Shown in pieces: positions 9,701 through 14,400 of a stretch of DNA of 15,122 nt. Origin of the DNA: an uncultured Leucothrix sp. (GTDB lineage: Bacteria; Pseudomonadota; Gammaproteobacteria; Thiotrichales; Thiotrichaceae). Made by a program: the position numbers and the translations under genes. The number at the start of each line of letters is the position of its first letter. The stretch's first letter is position 1. The notes beneath the pieces are model-generated. The model ran no database searches. It was not told the origin of the DNA and saw nothing but the letters and a program-made list of their open reading frames with translations. The stretch covers positions 1-15,122 of the forward strand of contig CALAJG010000215.1 in NCBI GenBank assembly GCA_937923375.1, read 5' to 3'.

Positions 9701-9823
9701 CTGATGCGTAGTAACCTTTTGCGGTGACTGAGCAAAGGACGTGCCGCTTAAGAAAAGACATAATAGGACTGTAAAAAAGACACTTAGCTTGCTGAAAGAA
9801 AAATTACTTCTCGGCGTTAACAT
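6764..9823 (-). CDS. Clan GH-A glycosidase (GH2-type TIM barrel) fused to a C-terminal outer-membrane beta-barrel
   Basis: This is predicted to hydrolyse or transglycosylate glucan while anchored in the outer membrane. It has 1019 residues counted from the ATG at 9823. A Sec signal peptide ends SGTSFA (about residue 31). A catalytic TIM barrel (about 38-407) carries LMFALGNESNYGL with acid/base E181, LALFEFGSDAFN with nucleophile E281, and GGFVFEWRDEWWKYK (325-339). A Lys/Ala-rich helical linker covers about 407-446. The last 570 or so residues are alternating amphipathic strands with acidic loops and end in the aromatic pattern LRTFFEYKF. That is the terminal Phe signal used for outer-membrane barrel insertion. 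An in-frame GTG at 9826 is possible, but GGAG is six bases from the ATG. The exact GH family is uncertain; GH2-like is the best guess and GH5 or GH72-like are alternatives. The promoter at 9889-9917 carries the shared operator. Confidence 0.78.
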   Translation of the reverse strand: MLTPRSNFSFSKLSVFFTVLLCLFLSGTSFAQSPQKVTTHQDAKGWKLKVDGKDFYIKGMVWGYTPRDENYTFNLWGKPEAEIRQVLDYDFGLMKKANINAIRSFATIPPKWVTYVYKKYGIMTAINPLMGRYGASIGGTWRPNTDYSDPLTRKVLKEQVLKDVRTYKNVPGVLMFALGNESNYGLSWKSFEIENLPKGEQNKARAEFLYSLFNEVIVEGKKIDPLHPFTIVNGDLQYIDIIAKYSKNWDLLGVNSYRGISFTDMWAKAKAKLGIPLALFEFGSDAFNSKTFKEDQVAQATFLKGQWQEIYQKSYGHGQEGNAIGGFVFEWRDEWWKYKQTENLDKHDTNASWENGGYSFDFVPGKNNMNEEWWGVNRLGSITRDGIYTADPRMAYDVLTQVWSIDPYAANKASVNQAMSRIDMKGLAAKSEKRYAAQARKDNAKFKVAGGNIIGGQLAKAYSSDNSDGIDYSRELMANIDFEFRPTRNIEGSFSVNVTPSALETDFEKRYGDRVKDTGLTNGGDKVELYDFEVSYKSEGYDLLGFYHVPRYHWGDKGDFFGLLRETTDMEGQDIWNSKAPYGVEFIGKKRLDGLTIVAGPEIYWGANPKVMLKYQFGKDKQYSFIHSEDISTQDESDTEGADTASRLTRQTTLQGKFTPRPGMEFRVGGMISGTHKIGEKYDRLHGNDVVEAEVEWKDTLAYKAKLTWDAAPNIRAYSSLSYAGIVADSGDPVREEANQLPYSNLGNKREFELGMKVTRGNYTIVPRLLYRDNIIDANPTINAVTTGTVLSPGIDVRNTDDDPFAVLGNRAAKSAEVYLTYDPTPGTYFYDWDNDVRENAKFAFNVGLTATSYDKASDASLFYFEEGDRNATFGAGQPAADVWLLKSKMVFNHRPGYKSIYKIEVGKQQPTGIPDAASKYYSLEGKLILNNQNIFSLTYKKDAWGRYDFERQFNFKYPEHIELGYTRLLNKGLSEKRSSKVGVKALYRTLDENSDNTYFQDGKNDHMLELRTFFEYKF

Positions 9824-9829
9824 CACTCT

Positions 9830-9835
9830 CTCCCC
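9830..9835 (-). promoter_or_regulatory. Ribosome-binding site of the glycosidase-barrel gene
   Basis: GGGGAG on the minus strand sits six bases before the ATG at 9823 but only three before the adjacent GTG at 9826, which favours the ATG. Confidence 0.7.
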
Positions 9836-9878
9836 GTTGATATTTGGTTTTTCGCGAGCTTAAAGACCCACTCTATCC

Positions 9879-9888
9879 GCTATATAGC
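9879..9888. promoter_or_regulatory. Operator palindrome, copy 2 (glycosidase-barrel promoter)
   Basis: GCTATATAGC is a perfect ten-base palindrome. The outer bases do not extend the symmetry, unlike copies 1 and 3. It begins immediately after the -10 hexamer, the same geometry as copy 1. Confidence 0.78.
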
Positions 9889-9917
9889 AGTTTGAATAAA
9901 ACAAAGAATTTTGTCAA
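9889..9917 (-). promoter_or_regulatory. Sigma70 promoter for the glycosidase-barrel, lipoprotein and phosphorylase operon
   Basis: On the minus strand there is a perfect -35 TTGACA (9917-9912), a 17-base spacer and a weak -10 CAAACT (9894-9889), which directly abuts the operator core. The predicted leader is about 60 bases. The poor -10 suggests modest strength or help from an activator. Confidence 0.62.
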
Positions 9918-9973
9918 GGTAATAAAAGCAGCAAATCTTTTGAAAGCCCAGATTTTATAAGTAATTCGTTCCT

Positions 9974-10001
9974 AAAAAAGCTGGCGAATCTGCTATCGAG
10001 C
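9974..10001 (-). terminator. Weak hairpin with T6 tail after the GH30 gene
   Basis: On the minus strand GCTCGA pairs with TCG(CC)AGC across an eight-base loop, with a two-base bulge, and TTTTTT follows (9979-9974). It begins 21 bases after the GH30 stop and precedes the next promoter. The stem is weak, so this is only a possible terminator. Confidence 0.35.
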
Positions 10002-10022
10002 ACTCCACCACAAATAACCAAC

Positions 10023-11630
10023 TCACAGCTGAATTACCAAAGTTTGCAAAGCGTTTGCCGGAATATTGACATCGGCAGTTTGGCCACCAATTTGCAAGGC
10101 ATAATCAATCGCCTCTTTACCAGTATTAAACACTTGCACACTGATTTTATCCTCAGGACTAATAGAAGCACTGGCAATCAACACACCACCTAGCTCCGGC
10201 TTAAGGTTTAAATTGGTTTCAACGACACGATCACCGGGTCGGATTGTTTGACTAAACTGGGACAAAATATAGAAAATCGGAGTGTAATACACATATCCCG
10301 ACTCAGTATCAATCATGATAGGCGCACCACAATAATTTCCTACGTGATTTGGGCCACCGCGCTTGTCTAACACAATATTCCAGTCAATCCACCCTGAAAG
10401 CCAGTGATTCATCCCAGTAATGACATGTCTTGCATAGCGATGTACCGGCGTGTAAATGGGGTGATCCTCCATAATCACACTATCCCACTCCGCACTATAA
10501 CCCCAGTCCGTTGCATTCTCGTTCCACCAAAATTCATCGTTATCAAACCACCCTGACTCTTTATAAGCAACTGGGTCGAGGATTCCGGCTTTTGCATCAT
10601 TACCCAAATCATCAATGCAACCTTCTGTGTGAATGATGGGATAATCAGGGTATTTTTTGTGAACTCGATCAAAAACCTCTTCGAAAACTTTATCTGTACT
10701 CTCGTACCAGTGAACAGCAGAACCGTAAACGTATTGTTTAGTCTCGACATCAGCCAAAATCGCATCTGCCCAATTTTCCAGATCACCTGTATTGTGATCA
10801 AAAAACATTAAATTCACATGACCATGCTGGCTAGCTTTAAGCTTTGGTCCCAGATGATTCTTGATAAAATCATTTTGAGTCTGTGGCGTAAAATGCATAC
10901 TCTCCCAGTTACCATTATTGCCACCCGGCTCATTAACAGGGGTCAACCCCCAGATATCAACGCCTTCCGTTTTATACGCATCAAGATACTTAATTAAGTA
11001 ATCTGCATAAACGGATTCACACTCCGGTTTAAGCACCCCACCCCGACCATTGAAGTTATTTTCTGGCGTCCCGGGCTCATGCCATTTTTCGTTATCTTTC
11101 ATCCATGGCGGAGCTGTCCAGGCTGAAGCAACGATCCTCAGATCATTATCTTGCTGCTTAGCTTTGATCGCTTGAGCCTGCTTTATCATTGGCAGCAGAT
11201 CATAAGACTCATCGCGAATTCCGGAATAGGCCTGAACACTAAAACCATCATGATCCGGAGCAATTGAAAAGCTCTTTAGTGCCATATCATCTTCGGTTTC
11301 TGCGTAACCATAATGACCTTCGACACAAAAATCACAGGAAGCTATGTGGGTGCGTGCGATTGAAAAATTAGCCCCGCGACTTGAAAAAATGCGCTCCATT
11401 ACTTCATGTCGCTCCTCAGGCGTGAGATGTGCCAGAACGAAAGCTGAAGCCTCAGTAAAGGATGAGCCGATACCTGATATTTTTTGTTTCAAAATATCGG
11501 GCTGAATATGAATAACATTATCCTCAGCAGACTCTCTCCTAAATGTAATGTTACATTTCTCTGTGACTTGGTCACCCTGCTCTGAAGTCAACAGCACTCT
11601 TGAAGAAGTTTTAAGATTGTAGTTTTTCAT
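10023..11630 (-). CDS. GH30-family glycosidase without signal peptide (likely cytoplasmic beta-glucosidase or beta-1,6-glucosidase)
   Basis: This is a retaining glycosidase of family GH30 with 535 residues. The start of the fold shows GIGSSFTEASAFVLAHL (53-69), and the SIARTHIASCDFC strand (90-102) is typical. The acid/base is E234 in LTPVNEPGG and the nucleophile is E336 in PIIHTEGCID. The protein ends in the family's beta-sandwich (about 455-535). The pattern fits the GH30_1/GH30_3 subfamilies (beta-glucosidase, glucosylceramidase, beta-1,6-glucanase) rather than the xylanase subfamily. The N-terminus MKNYNLKTSSRVLL has no hydrophobic signal segment, so the enzyme should stay in the cytoplasm, which is unusual for GH30. 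Together with the phosphorylase it could remove beta-1,6 branches or short beta-glucosides. It lies 152 bases downstream of the CBM lipoprotein gene, beyond a strong terminator, and has no clear promoter of its own. Confidence 0.88.
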   Translation of the reverse strand: MKNYNLKTSSRVLLTSEQGDQVTEKCNITFRRESAEDNVIHIQPDILKQKISGIGSSFTEASAFVLAHLTPEERHEVMERIFSSRGANFSIARTHIASCDFCVEGHYGYAETEDDMALKSFSIAPDHDGFSVQAYSGIRDESYDLLPMIKQAQAIKAKQQDNDLRIVASAWTAPPWMKDNEKWHEPGTPENNFNGRGGVLKPECESVYADYLIKYLDAYKTEGVDIWGLTPVNEPGGNNGNWESMHFTPQTQNDFIKNHLGPKLKASQHGHVNLMFFDHNTGDLENWADAILADVETKQYVYGSAVHWYESTDKVFEEVFDRVHKKYPDYPIIHTEGCIDDLGNDAKAGILDPVAYKESGWFDNDEFWWNENATDWGYSAEWDSVIMEDHPIYTPVHRYARHVITGMNHWLSGWIDWNIVLDKRGGPNHVGNYCGAPIMIDTESGYVYYTPIFYILSQFSQTIRPGDRVVETNLNLKPELGGVLIASASISPEDKISVQVFNTGKEAIDYALQIGGQTADVNIPANALQTLVIQL

Positions 11631-11680
11631 ACCCTGCTCTCAAATTACAACTGCACAAATTAATTACTGAATCTAGAAAT

Positions 11681-11717
11681 AAAAAAGGTAGGTGATTGCG
11701 AAAACCACCTACCTTTT
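11681..11717 (-). terminator. Intrinsic terminator after the CBM lipoprotein gene
   Basis: This is a perfect 12-base stem (11683-11694 with 11706-11717) with an 11-base loop. On the minus strand the stem is followed directly by TTTTTT. A second, smaller hairpin (CTTACC with GGTAAG, 11734-11760) lies between the stop and this terminator. Since GH30 follows on the same strand without an obvious promoter, partial read-through probably sets its lower expression. Confidence 0.85.
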
Positions 11718-11782
11718 AATAATCAGAATGCTTCTTACCCTGTTACAAGCGATAGGTAAGCTACATTCACATCTAACTATGC

Positions 11783-13714
11783 TTACTCGTTAAATGAAAT
11801 ACCATCAAAGTATGTAACGGTATCGGCTGCTCTTCCATCAGTGTTGAAATCAGGAAAAATCACCAAGCCAGTAATATCAGTATTAGCCGGTTGACCGATT
11901 ACAGATGAGAAGTCAAAAGTTAGCTCTTCCCACTGATTTACCAAGGTATTAGCTACCTTAATTTCACCAGTTGACGCTTTACCACCGTCTGCCTGAAGGC
12001 TTTCCAGCTTGATACCTACATCGCTTATTACAGACTTATAAACCATCACTTTGATGACTTTATTCGTAGAGTCCAGTGTAAATGTTGGTAAGTTTTCAGT
12101 CACCGCACCAGCCCAAGGCTGCGCACCTGAGCTTGCTGCACGAGCGGTAATCTTAGCGACAGTCGCGGAAGCGTTTGGAGCCACCGCACTTGGATTAGCA
12201 ACAACTTCTACAGCTGGGTTGTCATTATTTTCGAACACTTCCCAAGCAAAATCTGCACCAGTCGTCTCAAAGTCTACAGTCGCAAGCCCTGCTGTATTGC
12301 CAGCAACCTCAACCAGAGAAACGTCGTCTATTTGTACCTGACCCATTTCTGCGCCTAGATCAAACAATACCCGGCTATCAGCGGCCTCAAAGTTAGCGGT
12401 AAAGGTACGTTCAAAGTCTTGCCACTCGGTATTTAAGATAATCGCTGCATCAACCTGATTCGTCCATGGATCACCGCTCAAGCCGATACCAGCGGTAATA
12501 TTGCGATCAGTATCAGACCTAGCTTTAAAGTTCAGCTTGTAAGTTTTACCATTTTCAATCGCTAACTTTTGACTTAAGTTGACATCAAAAGAATTACCAG
12601 CTGCGGCTACGTCTACCGAATATATTTTATTTCCATCAACCTCAATAATCGTTGCAGGGTCAGTAGCATTTTCAACACCTGCTAGCCAACCTGCATTGTC
12701 TTCACTGAAGTCGCCATTAGACAACAGACCGCTATCAAAAGGAGCAGTAGCTTCCACTAGTGAAACGTCGTCAATTAATACTTCACCTGCTGCAGCACCC
12801 ATATCAAATAATACGCGGCTGTTCGCACTTCCAAAGTCAGATGCGGTCAGCGTCTTAGTGAAGGTTTGCCATTCTGGTGTCAGGCTGACGGTTTCTGTTT
12901 TATTTGTCCATGGGTCTTCATTCAGACCAATACCCGCAACCAAGTCTCTGTTGACGTTAGACTTAGCTTTGAATGTTAAGGCGTAACTCTTACCTTGCTC
13001 AATGGCAACTACTTGGCTGAGATTAACATCCCATGGGTTACCTGCCATTTCAACATTTGCGTAGTTTATGTTGTTTGACCCGCTACCATCATCTTGTGGA
13101 CTTGCTGCATTTCCGATCCAGCTTTCAACACCATTCTGGAAATCACCATTATTCAAAAGACCACTATCAAATGGGTTCGTGACAGCTGCCGTCTCTTCCA
13201 ACAAGACATCATCTATATAAACTTCACCCACCTCAGCACCCATATCGAATAGGACACGGCTGTTTTCATTTCCAAAATCTGAAGCCGCAAGCGTTAGGGT
13301 GTAAGTTTGCCATTCAGAACCAAGATTTACAGTTTCAGTTTTACTTGTCCATGGATCTTGGTTAAGACCGATTCCGGCAACCATAGTCCGGTCTACGTTA
13401 GATTTAGCTTTGAAAGTTAGCTTGTAAGTTTTGCCCTGCTCAATTGCAACAGCATTGCTTAAGTTAACATCAAACGCATTACCTGCTGCCTCGACGTTGG
13501 CGTAATTGACAGTGTTTGATCCAGTACCATCATCGACTGGATTTAGGGCATTTCCAGACCAACCGTCTGAACCGTTATCGAAGCCAGCGTTCGACAGCAA
13601 ACCACCGTCAAACTCAACCACTGTTGGTGTTTGCGGATCAGGATCGTTATTGCTAGAGCATCCCGCGGTAAAGAGTAAGACTGAGATCGCCGCAGCCGTG
13701 ATAATACGTTTCAT
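11783..13714 (-). CDS. Outer-membrane lipoprotein with three tandem CBM4/9-like modules (surface glycan-binding protein)
   Basis: This is predicted to bind polysaccharide at the cell surface. It has 643 residues. The signal peptide ends LLFTAGC, with lipidated C19 and Ser at +2, which favours the outer membrane; Thr at -3 is not the commonest lipobox residue. A short Pro/Asp linker leads into three homologous beta-sandwich modules at about 37-174, 183-321 and 327-470. Each has the landmarks GLLxNxxF, AGNxxDVNLS, IExGKxYxLxFKA, AGIGLxxDPWT, EWQ, SRVLFDxGA and IDDVxL. A different C-terminal domain (about 476-643) starts ATVDFETTGADFAWEVFE and ends TVTYFDGISFNE, resembling a further carbohydrate-binding domain. 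No glycosidase motif is present. GGAG lies eight bases before the ATG. The promoter at 13928-13956 carries the shared operator. CBM4 modules often bind beta-1,3-glucan or other beta-glucans; the actual ligand is not shown. Confidence 0.85.
   Translation of the reverse strand: MKRIITAAAISVLLFTAGCSSNNDPDPQTPTVVEFDGGLLSNAGFDNGSDGWSGNALNPVDDGTGSNTVNYANVEAAGNAFDVNLSNAVAIEQGKTYKLTFKAKSNVDRTMVAGIGLNQDPWTSKTETVNLGSEWQTYTLTLAASDFGNENSRVLFDMGAEVGEVYIDDVLLEETAAVTNPFDSGLLNNGDFQNGVESWIGNAASPQDDGSGSNNINYANVEMAGNPWDVNLSQVVAIEQGKSYALTFKAKSNVNRDLVAGIGLNEDPWTNKTETVSLTPEWQTFTKTLTASDFGSANSRVLFDMGAAAGEVLIDDVSLVEATAPFDSGLLSNGDFSEDNAGWLAGVENATDPATIIEVDGNKIYSVDVAAAGNSFDVNLSQKLAIENGKTYKLNFKARSDTDRNITAGIGLSGDPWTNQVDAAIILNTEWQDFERTFTANFEAADSRVLFDLGAEMGQVQIDDVSLVEVAGNTAGLATVDFETTGADFAWEVFENNDNPAVEVVANPSAVAPNASATVAKITARAASSGAQPWAGAVTENLPTFTLDSTNKVIKVMVYKSVISDVGIKLESLQADGGKASTGEIKVANTLVNQWEELTFDFSSVIGQPANTDITGLVIFPDFNTDGRAADTVTYFDGISFNE
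12305..12736 (-). repeat. CBM4/9-like module 3 coding repeat
   Basis: This encodes residues 327-470 of the CBM lipoprotein. It is the most diverged of the three. It lacks the NYANVE strand found in modules 1 and 2, with IYSVDV in its place, but keeps AGNSFDVNLS, AGIGLSGDPWT and SRVLFDLGA. Confidence 0.8.
12752..13168 (-). repeat. CBM4/9-like module 2 coding repeat
   Basis: This encodes residues 183-321. It is very close to module 1 at protein level, sharing NYANVE, VAIEQGK, TFKAKSNV and SRVLFDMGA, but with many synonymous differences, so the duplication is not recent. Confidence 0.8.
13193..13606 (-). repeat. CBM4/9-like module 1 coding repeat
   Basis: This encodes residues 37-174, the module nearest the lipid anchor. 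It is closest to module 2. Confidence 0.8.
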
Positions 13715-13911
13715 TTGATTTTCTCCATTAACTATCTGTGTTTAAATATCTTTGGTTCAAGATATGGTTTGAGTTCAACTGCCAAGGTCTCCATCCAAAC
13801 TACTTCTGTAGGGGCAGTGGAATTACAACGTAAACCCCTTCTGTCTTCTAACAACCGTGCACATTATTCCAAGCGAAACTATTTACAGGGTGCTGGGATT
13901 GGCGCACACGA
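13715..13911 (-). other. Long, possibly structured 5' leader of the CBM lipoprotein mRNA
   Basis: About 200 bases separate the predicted transcription start from the ATG, with no credible gene. On the minus strand it can form ACTGCC...GGCAGT (13818-13813 with 13783-13778) enclosing CTAC-AGAA-GTAG (13811-13800). It also has a seven-base stem ATATCTT/AAGATAT (13765-13746) about 30 bases before the start codon. No known riboswitch class is recognised. Confidence 0.4.
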
Positions 13912-13925
13912 ATGCTATATAGCAT
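13912..13925. promoter_or_regulatory. Operator palindrome, copy 3 (CBM lipoprotein promoter)
   Basis: ATGCTATATAGCAT is a perfect 14-base palindrome. It starts two bases downstream of the predicted -10 box of the minus-strand promoter, so it covers the transcription start. Confidence 0.8.
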
Positions 13926-13927
13926 AA

Positions 13928-13956
13928 TTTTTAACATGCCAAATACATCAAGTCAA
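13928..13956 (-). promoter_or_regulatory. Sigma70 promoter for the CBM lipoprotein gene
   Basis: On the minus strand there is a -35 TTGACT (13956-13951), a 17-base spacer and a -10 TAAAAA (13933-13928) preceded by TG, an extended -10 arrangement. The operator follows immediately. The predicted leader is about 200 bases. Confidence 0.68.
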
Positions 13957-14195
13957 GAAACCAGATTTAGATTTATTGATCCTTACACTACAAAGTAACT
14001 TGATTCATGAACCAGGATTACGCCCTACAATAGGCCTAGTTTAAACTTTAAAATAGTGTAGAAAATATATTTTGTAAATTATTAATAAATAAGTACTTTA
14101 TAAGTAAATTCATATATGAAAAGCAAATGCGAACACTTTTGATTGCCAATAAAACCACCACTTATGAGATACTATTTATTAAAATTAACCCGCTG
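13957..14195. other. AT-rich divergent intergenic region, no gene seen
   Basis: This lies between the divergent lipoprotein and regulator promoters. It holds no coding frame of note. It contains short palindromes: TAGGCCTA (14031-14038), AGTTTAAACT (14038-14047), TACTT-TAT-AAGTA (14094-14106) and TTCATATATGAA (14109-14120). Some may be binding sites for another regulator, but the AT-richness makes chance symmetry likely. Confidence 0.5.
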
Positions 14196-14201
14196 TAAAT
14201 T
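14196..14201 (+). promoter_or_regulatory. Candidate -10 box of the operator-linked regulator promoter
   Basis: TAAATT lies directly in front of operator copy 4 on the plus strand, mirroring the other operator-linked promoters. No good -35 box is seen 17 bases upstream, so the promoter would be weak. Confidence 0.35.
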
Positions 14202-14213
14202 TGCTATGTAGCA
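14202..14213. promoter_or_regulatory. Operator palindrome, copy 4 (regulator gene, imperfect)
   Basis: TGCTATGTAGCA matches the shared core with one central change (A to G). It lies about 190 bases upstream of the regulator start and suggests weaker autoregulation. Confidence 0.65.
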
Positions 14214-14365
14214 GCATCTCATTTAGTCTTAAGTAATTGGTGAATGCCATGAGATAGTTTCCGCAGAAGTTTGTTTTCAATTAATAAAGCTATAAATTGA
14301 TACTGTGTTTGATGAGCCAGAGCACACTAAACCAGAAACTGTCCTGTATATTTACTATTAGCAAC

Positions 14366-14371
14366 TATAAT
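14366..14371 (+). promoter_or_regulatory. Alternative -10 box for the regulator gene
   Basis: A perfect TATAAT lies 29 bases ahead of the regulator ATG, which would give a short leader. No convincing -35 is present at 16-18 bases. A basal promoter independent of operator copy 4 is possible. Confidence 0.35.
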
Positions 14372-14400
14372 AACTAAGGGGAATAATCTAGAGAGAAGTT

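Noticed and set aside
9824..9826. GTG start immediately before the glycosidase-barrel ATG
   Set aside because: GGAG spacing is six bases to the ATG but only three to the GTG; the difference is a single residue.
12051..12986. Plus-strand ORFs opposite the CBM lipoprotein
   Set aside because: They mirror the antisense of a repetitive Ala/Ser/Thr-rich gene, with low-complexity product, no ribosome-binding site and no recognisable domain.
12305..13606. The three repeats considered as a possible CRISPR-like or mobile repeat array
   Set aside because: The units are about 400 bases, in frame, diverged mainly at synonymous positions and encode homologous carbohydrate-binding modules.
13715..13927. 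Plus-strand ORF in the intergenic region (70 residues)
   Set aside because: No ribosome-binding site or recognisable sequence. It covers the leader and operator of the divergent gene.
13957..14400. Possible CRP (TGTGA-N6-TCACA) sites in the divergent intergenic region
   Set aside because: No stretch matched both half-sites convincingly by eye.
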